Below, one piece after another: positions 55,705-63,016 of a DNA stretch of 64,000 bases. The DNA is taken from NCBI RefSeq assembly GCF_003947415.1, contig NZ_QHKL01000007.1, positions 124,001 to 188,000 on the forward strand. The letters are read 5' to 3'. The number at the start of each line of letters is the position of its first letter. The stretch's first letter is position 1. Position numbers and translations under genes: made by a program. Origin of the DNA: Amycolatopsis sp. WAC 01376. GTDB lineage: Bacteria; Actinomycetota; Actinomycetes; Mycobacteriales; Pseudonocardiaceae. The notes beneath the pieces were generated by a model, which searched no databases, was not told where the DNA came from, and saw nothing but the letters and a program-made list of their open reading frames with translations.

Positions 55705-56874
55705 ATGGCTCAGGCACCGACGCGTGAGGACAAGTTCAGCTTCGGGTTGTGGACCGTGGGCTGGCAGGCGAACGACATGTTCGGCCCGGCGAGCCGGGCC
55801 CCGCTCGACCCGGTCGAAGCCGTGCACCGTCTTTCGGACCTCGGCGCCTGGGGAATCACCTTCCACGACGACGACCTCATCCCGTTCGGCTCTGCCGACG
55901 CGGAGCGCGCGCGGCATCTGAAGCGCTTCCAGGGCGCGCTCGACGAGACCGGTCTCGTCGTCCCGATGGTGACCACGAACCTGTTCAGCCACCCGGTCTT
56001 CAAGGACGGCGGCCTGACCAGCAACGATCGCGACGTCCGTCGCTACGCCCTGCGCAAGGTGCTGCGGAACCTCGACCTCGCCGCCGAATTGGGCGCGTCG
56101 ACGTTCGTGCTCTGGGGTGGTCGTGAAGGCAGCGAGACCGACGCGTCGAAGGACGTCCACGCGGCGTTGGACCGCTACCGCGAGGGCATCGACTTCCTCG
56201 CCCAGTACGTCATCGACCAGGGTTACGGCCTCCGGCTCGCGCTCGAACCGAAGCCGAACGAACCTCGCGGCGACATCCTGCTGCCGACCATCGGGCACGC
56301 GCTCGCGTTCATCTCCACGCTCGACAACCACGAGATCGTCGGCGTGAACCCCGAGGTCGGGCACGAGCAGATGGCCGGGCTCAACATCGTCCACGGCATC
56401 GGGCAGGCCCTGTGGCAGGGCAAGCTGTTCCACATCGACCTCAACGGCCAGCGTGGCCCGCGGTTCGACCAGGACCTCGTGTTCGGCCACGGCGACGTGT
56501 TGTCGTCGTTCTTCCTGGTCGACCTGCTGGAGCACGGCGGCTACGACGGGCCGCGCCACTTCGACTACAAGCCGCTGCGCACGGAGAACATGGACGGCGT
56601 CTGGGCCAGCGCCGAGGCCAACATGGCCAGCTACCTGCTGTTCGCCGAACGTGCCCGAGCGTTCCGTGCCGATCCCGAGGTGCAGGCCGCGCTCGACGCC
56701 GCGCTTGTCCCGGAGCTGGCGACGCCGACCCTCAACGAGGGCGAGACGGCGGCGGATCTGCTGGCGGACCGATCGGCGTTCGAGGATTTCGACCCGGACA
56801 AGGCGGCCGAGCGCGGTTACGGTTTTATCCGACTCTCCCAGCTGGCCCTCGAACATCTCACCGGGGCGCGCTAG
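55705..56874 (+). CDS. xylA: xylose isomerase
   Basis: This 389-residue enzyme isomerises D-xylose to D-xylulose and also D-glucose to fructose. It has the short actinobacterial class I form: His54 and Asp57 in TFHDDDL, metal Glu in [15 protein letters not shown] near 181, [15 protein letters not shown] and the [15 protein letters not shown] end. GGTGGAGG precedes the ATG. No xylulose kinase follows, since the next gene is convergent, so xylB must lie elsewhere. It is controlled by the divergent ROK repressor. Confidence 0.97.
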   Translation: MAQAPTREDKFSFGLWTVGWQANDMFGPASRAPLDPVEAVHRLSDLGAWGITFHDDDLIPFGSADAERARHLKRFQGALDETGLVVPMVTTNLFSHPVFKDGGLTSNDRDVRRYALRKVLRNLDLAAELGASTFVLWGGREGSETDASKDVHAALDRYREGIDFLAQYVIDQGYGLRLALEPKPNEPRGDILLPTIGHALAFISTLDNHEIVGVNPEVGHEQMAGLNIVHGIGQALWQGKLFHIDLNGQRGPRFDQDLVFGHGDVLSSFFLVDLLEHGGYDGPRHFDYKPLRTENMDGVWASAEANMASYLLFAERARAFRADPEVQAALDAALVPELATPTLNEGETAADLLADRSAFEDFDPDKAAERGYGFIRLSQLALEHLTGAR

Positions 56875-56894
56875 AACCGGTCGACGTCACCTGG

Positions 56895-57650
56895 CTAAGC
56901 GACTTCCGGTTCGACGCCGAGGAAGGCGGCTCGCAGTCTGCGGATCCGGGCCCAGAACTCGGCCTCCCGGCCGGTCTCGAGAACACCGAGATACCCGCCC
57001 GGGACGACGCGGCCGACGAACGGACCGGAAGTCCATACCCGCCAGCCGCCCGTCGCGTCGTCACCCGAGGCGGACGCGGGATCGTCGGTCCCGCGTATCG
57101 CCGCGATCGGGCACGACAGCCGTGTCCTGGCCGGCCCGCGGTAGGTGTTCAGCAATTGGAGGTCGCCCAGCAGCAGATCCAGGGCGTACTCCCAGCTTTC
57201 GGGCGAATCGCGATAGCCCGCGACAGGGGTGAGCCCGGTGCGGCCGAACACCCGGCCGATGGCGGACGCGCCCGCCTTGGCGGTCTTCTCCGGCGAGCGC
57301 CGCTGCGGCGCACACGCGTCCACGACGATCAGCGCGCCCGGGGAGACGCCCAGCCGTTGAGCCGTTTCCAAGGCGACGAAGGCGCCCATTCCGAAACCGA
57401 TGATCACAGAGCGGGAAAACCAGGCCTTCGGTGTCGCGCCTGCCACGAGAGTGGCGAGTTCGTCGAGGGAGGACGCAGGCGTGTCCGCGAGCCGATCCCC
57501 GTGGCCGGGATACTCGACGCCCCAGACGTCCGCGTCCGCCGCCCCGGCAAGCGGACCGAAGGTCTGAAGCGTGCCGCCGGCGGGCGGAAACAGCAGGTGG
57601 CCGGGACCGCGACTGTCTGATGTGGACAGTGGAATGAATGCGGCCTTCAT
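56895..57650 (-). CDS. type II thioesterase homologue lacking catalytic Ser and His
   Basis: This 251-residue alpha/beta-hydrolase resembles type II thioesterases of polyketide and peptide synthases (LLFPPAGGTLQTFGPLAG at 19-36, VWGVEYPGHGDRL at 42-54). The nucleophile elbow, normally GHSMG, reads GFGMG at residues 85-89, so Gly87 replaces the catalytic Ser. At the place of the catalytic His the text is VPGGYLGVL, with Tyr221. The Asp in GTDD (188-191) is kept. It is probably inactive as an esterase and could be a binding or regulatory protein. No synthase genes are near. Confidence 0.82.
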   Translation of the reverse strand: MKAAFIPLSTSDSRGPGHLLFPPAGGTLQTFGPLAGAADADVWGVEYPGHGDRLADTPASSLDELATLVAGATPKAWFSRSVIIGFGMGAFVALETAQRLGVSPGALIVVDACAPQRRSPEKTAKAGASAIGRVFGRTGLTPVAGYRDSPESWEYALDLLLGDLQLLNTYRGPARTRLSCPIAAIRGTDDPASASGDDATGGWRVWTSGPFVGRVVPGGYLGVLETGREAEFWARIRRLRAAFLGVEPEVA

Positions 57651-57683
57651 GATCCGAAAGATACGCGCCGTTAACCCGAATGG

Positions 57684-57697
57684 GGTAACGGTTCGGC
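57684..57697 (+). promoter_or_regulatory. motif GGTAACGGTTCGGC upstream of the zinc-ribbon gene
   Basis: It matches the motif at 53933-53946 in 13 of 14 bases. It lies 116 bases before the zinc-ribbon start and 34 bases from the start of the divergent thioesterase homologue. Confidence 0.3.
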
Positions 57698-57812
57698 TTC
57701 GACCAAGATCAATTCACCCACCAGGGGGAGCTTTCTTCGAGAAGGCCGCCCGGCTGTGTCGTATCTGGCGCTCCCCGTTCGACGTCTTGTTAAGAGCCGG
57801 AAGGAGAAAGCG

Positions 57813-58190
57813 ATGAACACCACGACACTGGCCTCGACCACGCGGCTGAACCCGGTGGGCCGCACCCTGCCGGTTCTGCTGGCGATGGAGGACGACGCGG
57901 AGGACGTCGGCCGCCTGGCCCCGGACGACCGCCTGACCTGTCACGTGCACGGCCGCTGGATCCACCAGTGCGTCGCTTCGCCGCTGCACGTCAACCCGAT
58001 CACCCGGCACCGCTGGTGTCGTTCGTGCGCGACCGCGTTGACCGTTTCCGTCGACGAACTGTCCGGCGACGTCACGATGTCCTGTCCTCGCTGCGGCCAC
58101 GGCGAAAGCGCCGCCTCGGCCAAGCTGATCGCCGCGTGCCGGGCCAGCCTGGCGGCCGCTCGCCGTCACTCCGGCGCACGGGCCGCCTGA
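57813..58190 (+). CDS. zinc-ribbon protein
   Basis: This 125-residue protein has a Cys/His pattern: CHVHGRWIHQC near 49-59, WCRSCA near 74 and SCPRCG near 97, which gives one or two zinc ribbons. An Ala/Arg-rich helix follows. AAGGAG lies 6 bases before the ATG. Its function is unknown; such proteins may bind nucleic acids or act as partners. Its 3' end overlaps the convergent hydrolase gene by 25 bases. Confidence 0.78.
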   Translation: MNTTTLASTTRLNPVGRTLPVLLAMEDDAEDVGRLAPDDRLTCHVHGRWIHQCVASPLHVNPITRHRWCRSCATALTVSVDELSGDVTMSCPRCGHGESAASAKLIAACRASLAAARRHSGARAA

Positions 58191-59050
58191 CCGGCCCAGT
58201 CGAGGACGCGCTCGATGATCCGGTCGCGGTCTTCGGGGCGGAGATAGAGGTAGTGCCCGGCGTCCGGCAGGATTTCGACGTCGGCATGGGGGAGCAGGCT
58301 TTCGAGTCTCGCGGCGGCAGCGGCCGAATCGTGTACGGCGCTGCGGCCGCCGAACAGGGCGAGGGTGGGAATTTCGATGGACCGCAGCGCCTCCGCACTG
58401 GGGAGGACTTGGAACGGCACCCGCGCGCGGTAGCATCTGATTCCCGCCAGTACCAGTTGGGCGGCGGGCTGGTCGAGGATGTCCTCTCCGGCGGACCACG
58501 TCACGAAACGCCGCCACAGGCGGTCGCTGTCGAGTAATGCCGCAGGCAAGCCGTAGCGGAACACTTTCCGGGCGAACGGTGCCGACACGGTGGTCGCGTC
58601 CAGCAACGCGATGGACGCGAGCCTGCCGGGTGCGTGGATCGCCTGGTTGGCCGCGTGCCAGCCGCCGGTCGAACCGCCGACGAGATGCACCGAGGACAGC
58701 TCCAGGCTCTCGAAAACGTCGTCGAGAGCGCTCGCGCGGTCACGGATGTCCTTGAACGGCGCCTTGTGCACGCTTCGGCCCGCCTCGCCGAGAGTGTCGA
58801 TCGCGTAGACCGCGTGCCGGTCCGCCAAAGCGGGAAGCAGCTCCGCGAAACAGGCGGAAGTCGCCATTAACCCTGGCAGGAGGGCGATCGGCGAGCCCTC
58901 ACCGCCGTAGCGGTAGACCCGCGTGCTGCCATGTCGTGTCTCGACGTCGAAGACGCGGGCCGGCTCCGGGCACTCGGCCATGGCACGGTCGTAGGCGGCG
59001 AAATAGCGCTGCTCGGCCGCCGGATTTCTGAAACCTCCGATTTTCGTCAT
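58166..59050 (-). CDS. alpha/beta-fold hydrolase
   Basis: This 294-residue hydrolase has the oxyanion region IALLPGLMATSACFAEL near residue 55, the nucleophile in VGGSTGGWHAANQA near 124, the acid near FGGRSAVHDSAA, and the His in DAGHYLYLRPED near 271. The elbow is GGSTGG. It could be an esterase, epoxide hydrolase-like or haloalkane-type enzyme; the substrate cannot be told. It is divergent from an AraC-type gene 57 bases away, which probably controls it. Confidence 0.88.
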   Translation of the reverse strand: MTKIGGFRNPAAEQRYFAAYDRAMAECPEPARVFDVETRHGSTRVYRYGGEGSPIALLPGLMATSACFAELLPALADRHAVYAIDTLGEAGRSVHKAPFKDIRDRASALDDVFESLELSSVHLVGGSTGGWHAANQAIHAPGRLASIALLDATTVSAPFARKVFRYGLPAALLDSDRLWRRFVTWSAGEDILDQPAAQLVLAGIRCYRARVPFQVLPSAEALRSIEIPTLALFGGRSAVHDSAAAAARLESLLPHADVEILPDAGHYLYLRPEDRDRIIERVLDWAGQAARAPE

Positions 59051-59107
59051 GCTCCGGACGTTAGGCAGAGCCGCGTTCCCGGTCTTGAACGAAAGTAAGC
59101 TGGCGGA

Positions 59108-59944
59108 ATGGGCGGATGGGGTCTCGTGATACCGCGGCAGGACCTCCTTCGCGCGCCCGGCGAGCGGATCCTCCGGTGGCCGCATCCCAGCCTCGGCGCT
59201 CACGTGTCGAGCTACGTCGCGCACGACCTTCCCGACGCGGGCGCGAACTCCTGGCAGGTCACCCCGCTGTCCGTGCTCACCTGGATGATCGACTTCGAAG
59301 CCCCGGATCGCGGCCCGGGGATCCCGGATTCGCCCGTACTGGGGCTGCGGGACCGGCCGCTGCGTCTGGAGCAGTCCGGCTCTTCGCGCGGGATCCTCGT
59401 CACGCTGACCCCGCTCGGTTCGTACGCGTTGTTCGGGATCCCGTTGCGAGAGTTGACGAACGCGGCGATCGCGGCGTCCGACCTGCTGCCGGCCGAGCTG
59501 TTGACCGAACAGCTGGCCGAGGCCCCGGACTGGCCGGAACGCTTCCGGCTGCTGGACGAGTACCTGGCGGCGAGGCTCGCCCACGGTCCCGGACTGGCGG
59601 CCCCGGTCCGGTACGCGTGGGACCGGCTGTCCGCCGGGCCGGTCCGCGTCGACGCCCTCGCCGGCGAGATCGGCTGGAGCAGACAGCATCTCAACGCCCG
59701 GTTCCGCGAACAGATCGGGCTGAATCCCCGCACCGTCGGGCGGATCGCCCGGCTCAATCGCGTGCTGGCGCTGATGAACCGGGAGTCATCTCTTTCCTGG
59801 GCGGAGGTCGCGTATTCGGGCGGCTACAGTGATCAGGCGCATCTCATCCGCGAGTTCCGGGCACTGACCGGATGCAGCCCGACGGAGGCCGGGAAACCAG
59901 GGCTGTTCGTGTCGTCAGGACCGCTCTTCCCTCGAAAAGAATGA
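59108..59944 (+). CDS. AraC family regulator
   Basis: This 278-residue regulator has an N-terminal effector part (residues 1-160) rich in strands and a C-terminal double HTH (about 176-262, with VDALAGEIGWSRQHLNARFREQIGLNPRTVGRIARLNRVL and WAEVAYSGGYSDQAHLIREFRALTGCSPTEA). It is divergent from the hydrolase gene. The start at GGATGGGG is the first ATG of the frame; the ribosome site is weak. The effector is unknown. Confidence 0.9.
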   Translation: MGGWGLVIPRQDLLRAPGERILRWPHPSLGAHVSSYVAHDLPDAGANSWQVTPLSVLTWMIDFEAPDRGPGIPDSPVLGLRDRPLRLEQSGSSRGILVTLTPLGSYALFGIPLRELTNAAIAASDLLPAELLTEQLAEAPDWPERFRLLDEYLAARLAHGPGLAAPVRYAWDRLSAGPVRVDALAGEIGWSRQHLNARFREQIGLNPRTVGRIARLNRVLALMNRESSLSWAEVAYSGGYSDQAHLIREFRALTGCSPTEAGKPGLFVSSGPLFPRKE

Positions 59945-60018
59945 AAGCACGTGGATTTCCCCGAAACGGCAATCCATACAACGAGCGTTCACCCGATCGG
60001 CGGAGGTAGGTTGCGGGC

Positions 60019-60876
60019 ATGACCCTGGTTTCGACGCCCGCCGAGGCTGCCACGCGGATCACCGGACGAGCCGTCGCCGAGCAGAGGAGTCTCTCCAGTG
60101 GAGTGACCGAAGTGGTGCTGGACAGCGGCGACACGGTGGTCGTCAAACGGGGTCATGCCCGGACCGCGACGGCCGCGGAGGCGGCGGGGCTGCGTTGGCT
60201 GGGTGCGCCCGGCGCCGTGCGCGTGCCCGAGGTCCGCGGTCACGACGGCGAATGGCTGGTCACGGAACTGGTCGGCGGTGGACGGCCGACACATCACGCG
60301 GCGGAGCGCCTGGGAAGGGGGCTCGCGGCGTTGCACGCGGCCGGAGCGCCCGCGTTCGGTGCCGCGCCGCCGGACGGGCCGGTCGACGCGTGGATCGGCT
60401 TGGCCCCGATGGTGAACACGCCGGGGGAGGACTGGCCGCGGTGGTACGCCGAGCACCGGGTCCTGCCCTATGTCCGCCGTGCGGTCGACGAAGGCACTTT
60501 GAACGCTGACGAAACCGCTGTCATCGAGCAAGCCTGCGCCCGGCTCCCGGAGGTCGCCGGTCCGGCCGAACCCCCGGCCCGCCTGCACGGCGATCTGTGG
60601 AACGGCAACGTGCTGTGGGGACCCGTCGAGGCCTCGCTCATCGACCCGGCCGCGCACGGCGGCCATCGCGAGACCGATCTGGCCATGCTGCAGTTGTTCG
60701 GCTGCCCACTGCTCGACCGGGTGCTGGCCGCCTACCAGGAAATCGCCCCGCTCGCCGACGGCTGGACCGACCGGATCGGCGCGCACCAGCTGTTCCCGCT
60801 CCTCGTCCACACCGTCCTTTTCGGACGGTCTTATGCCGGGCAGGCGGTCGCGGCGGCGAAGGCTGTCGGCCGGTAG
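60019..60876 (+). CDS. fructosamine kinase family protein
   Basis: This 285-residue kinase has the aminoglycoside-kinase-like fold. It carries VVKRGHARTATAAEAAGLRWL near residue 41, the catalytic loop LHGDLWNGNVLWG near 193 and the metal Asp in SLIDPAAHGGHRETDLAML near 209. Members phosphorylate fructosamines or ribulosamines to remove glycation products. The ATG start is at MTLVSTPAEAATRITG. The flanking gene in the same direction is not related, so it is a single unit. Confidence 0.9.
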   Translation: MTLVSTPAEAATRITGRAVAEQRSLSSGVTEVVLDSGDTVVVKRGHARTATAAEAAGLRWLGAPGAVRVPEVRGHDGEWLVTELVGGGRPTHHAAERLGRGLAALHAAGAPAFGAAPPDGPVDAWIGLAPMVNTPGEDWPRWYAEHRVLPYVRRAVDEGTLNADETAVIEQACARLPEVAGPAEPPARLHGDLWNGNVLWGPVEASLIDPAAHGGHRETDLAMLQLFGCPLLDRVLAAYQEIAPLADGWTDRIGAHQLFPLLVHTVLFGRSYAGQAVAAAKAVGR

Positions 60877-60901
60877 TGACAGCCGGTCGGCACGTCTCAC
60901 C

Positions 60902-61585
60902 TCATTTGTTCGATCGCGCGAGCCGGTCGAGCCATTCGGCGAGCATCGCGTGTTCGGCCGGGGTCAGGACGTCTCCATTTTCCTTCTCCAGCGCGGCTTT
61001 GAGCGCGATCGCACGGCTCGGGATGGCTGAATCCTCTTTCGCGCTGTCGGTGGTGATCGCCGCGATCACGTGTTCGCGCGCGGCGATGATCAGGTCCGGA
61101 TCGCGGTGTCCCGGAGGGCTCGCGAGGAAGGAGAGGATCACGCCCATCCCGGTCGCGTGCACCAGTTGCGCGGCTTGTTCGACCGGGACGCGCAGCCTGC
61201 CCGCCTCGGCGATGCGTTCGACGATGCGGCGGAGCATCGCGTCCGCCTCATGGCGTGCTTCGCGGACACGGGGCTCGCCGTACATGAGCAGGTAGAAAGC
61301 GGGCTGGTGCAGGCCGAACTCGACGTGCAGGTCCCAGCCTCGCCGGAGGTCGCGGACCGGGTCGTCGGTTTCGCCGAGGGCGTGTTTCCCCTCCAGGTAG
61401 CTCTTGAAGCCATACGTCGCGACCGCGTCGAGAAGGCCGTCCTTGTCGCCGAAGGTCCGGTAGAGCGTCGGCGCCTGAACTCCGGCGGCGGCGCTGACCG
61501 CACGCGTCGACAACGCGTCCCGCCCGCCTTCCTGCAGGAGTTCCGCCGCCGCGCGGACCAACCGGTCTTTCGTCGTCAACGTCAT
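60902..61585 (-). CDS. TetR family repressor
   Basis: This 227-residue repressor has an N-terminal HTH (residues 5-50, TKDRLVRAAAELLQEGGRDALSTRAVSAAAGVQAPTLYRTFGDKDGLLDAV) and a C-terminal ligand domain (about 70-200). Divergent from the SDR gene with 92 bases between. Two GTATCGAYGATA sites lie there, one just upstream of its ATG. It should repress itself and the reductase gene. Confidence 0.94.
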   Translation of the reverse strand: MTLTTKDRLVRAAAELLQEGGRDALSTRAVSAAAGVQAPTLYRTFGDKDGLLDAVATYGFKSYLEGKHALGETDDPVRDLRRGWDLHVEFGLHQPAFYLLMYGEPRVREARHEADAMLRRIVERIAEAGRLRVPVEQAAQLVHATGMGVILSFLASPPGHRDPDLIIAAREHVIAAITTDSAKEDSAIPSRAIALKAALEKENGDVLTPAEHAMLAEWLDRLARSNK

Positions 61586-61598
61586 GTATCGACGATAA
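61586..61598 (-). promoter_or_regulatory. TetR operator 1
   Basis: GTATCGACGATAA, adjoining the tetR ATG, matches operator 2 in 11 of 13 bases. Confidence 0.6.
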
Positions 61599-61622
61599 CA
61601 CTCATCGAGTAGCAGTGGTTCG

Positions 61623-61635
61623 GTATCGATGATAC
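61623..61635 (+). promoter_or_regulatory. TetR operator 2
   Basis: GTATCGATGATAC is palindromic, with GTATC and GATAC arms around GAT. It lies 42 bases before the SDR gene start and 37 bp from operator 1. Confidence 0.65.
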
Positions 61636-61677
61636 GGTGATCTGGTTAGCAACGGAAACACTTGATGGGAGCACGTC

Positions 61678-62403
61678 ATGACACGGGTAGCGATCGTCAC
61701 CGGCGGGTCGCGGGGCATCGGCAGGCAGAGCGCCGAGCGGCTGGCGTCCGACGGATTCGCGGTCGTCGTCGTATACGGCGGCAACAAGGACGAAGCGCAG
61801 GCCGCGGTTGAGGCGATCACCGACCGTGGAGGCCAGGCGATCGCGGCACAGGCCGACGTCGCCGACGAGAAGGCCGTCGCGGCCGTGTTCGACACCGCAG
61901 AGAAGGCCTTCGGCGGTGTCGACGTCGTGGTCCACGCCGCGGGCACCATGTACCTCGCGCCGGTGGCGGAACTGGATCTCGACCGCCTGGACAGCTTGCA
62001 CCGCACCAACATCCGCGGCACCTTCGTGGTCGACCAGCAGGCAGCCCGCCGCGTTCGCGACGGCGGCGCGATCATCAACTTCTCCACGTCGGTGCTCGGT
62101 CTCGCCCTCCCGGGGTACGCCGCCTACGCCGCCACGAAGGGCGCGGTCGAGGCGATCACCCTCGTCCTCGCCCGTGAACTGCGCGGCCGCGACATCACCG
62201 TGAACGCGGTCGCCCCCGGCCCGACCGCCACGGCACTGTTCCTCGACGGCAAGGACGAGGAGACCATCGCGAGGATGGCGGCGCAGCCCCCACTCGAACG
62301 CCTCGGCACCCCTTCCGACATCGCCGAGGTCGTCTCGTTCCTCGCCGGCCCGGCCCGCTGGGTCAACGGCCAGGTGCTCCGTGCCAACGGCGGCATCGTG
62401 TGA
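61678..62403 (+). CDS. short-chain dehydrogenase/reductase
   Basis: This 241-residue classical SDR has the cofactor motif VTGGSRGIGR at residues 8-17, catalytic Ser in INFSTSV near 138 and the YxxxK motif in GYAAYAATKGAVEA near 152-160. The end VNGQVLRANGGIV is the family tail. Oxidoreductase of unknown substrate, preferring NADP by the arginine after the glycine motif. It is controlled by the divergent TetR protein. Confidence 0.93.
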   Translation: MTRVAIVTGGSRGIGRQSAERLASDGFAVVVVYGGNKDEAQAAVEAITDRGGQAIAAQADVADEKAVAAVFDTAEKAFGGVDVVVHAAGTMYLAPVAELDLDRLDSLHRTNIRGTFVVDQQAARRVRDGGAIINFSTSVLGLALPGYAAYAATKGAVEAITLVLARELRGRDITVNAVAPGPTATALFLDGKDEETIARMAAQPPLERLGTPSDIAEVVSFLAGPARWVNGQVLRANGGIV

Positions 62404-62413
62404 GCTTCGTGGT

Positions 62414-63016
62414 TCAGACTACGTCCAGGCGAGGCGCGGCGGCAGCAGACTGAGCCGCGTAGGCGATGGAGTTGGCGTCGTTGAGGTTGTTGACCCGCAC
62501 GGTTAACGCCGGAACGGCCCGCTTCGTGTACTTGGTGGTGTAGACCGAGAACGTCTTCGTGGCCCGGGAGTAGAAGATGTGCTTGGTCTGGTTCCAGTCG
62601 ACTTCGAGGAACTGACGACGCACGACTCCGACGAACAGGAAGAGCAATCGGCGGTTCGTGCAGGCGAGCACACCCTGGCCTTCGCCTTGCGCCGCGGTGA
62701 GCGCGAGTACCTGTTCTTCGGGCCGGAGGTAACCGGGGAGGAGATTGACCTCCTTCATCGAGCCCACCAGGACTCCGCGAACATTCTGCAACGCGGCCAC
62801 GATGTCGGGGCGCATCGCCGGGACGGGAGAGGGCTGAACGGCCTGCCGCGGCGGTTCCGCCACTGAAGGTGCTGGAGCGTGGCGCACGGCGGTGTGGAAG
62901 GTCCAGCGATATCCGTCCCAGTACCGCAGCAGCGAGTCGTCCAAGGGGTCGGGAAACCATGACGGAGGACGAGGAGGTGCTTGCGGGGGAGCGGGCGGCA
63001 GAGGGGGATGACTCAT
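62414..63016 (-). CDS. DUF2510-PH domain protein
   Basis: This 200-residue protein has a Pro-rich start (MSHPPLPPAPPQAPPRPP), a DUF2510 domain (about 19-42, WFPDPLDDSLLRYWDGYRW), a linker and a PH-like domain (about 100-185, QGEGQGVLACTNRRLLFLFVGVV). DUF2510 is found on membrane-related and secretion-linked actinobacterial proteins. There is no membrane helix. The ATG overlaps the stop of the GIY-YIG protein gene by 4 bases, so the two are coupled. Role unknown. Confidence 0.8.
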   Translation of the reverse strand: MSHPPLPPAPPQAPPRPPSWFPDPLDDSLLRYWDGYRWTFHTAVRHAPAPSVAEPPRQAVQPSPVPAMRPDIVAALQNVRGVLVGSMKEVNLLPGYLRPEEQVLALTAAQGEGQGVLACTNRRLLFLFVGVVRRQFLEVDWNQTKHIFYSRATKTFSVYTTKYTKRAVPALTVRVNNLNDANSIAYAAQSAAAAPRLDVV

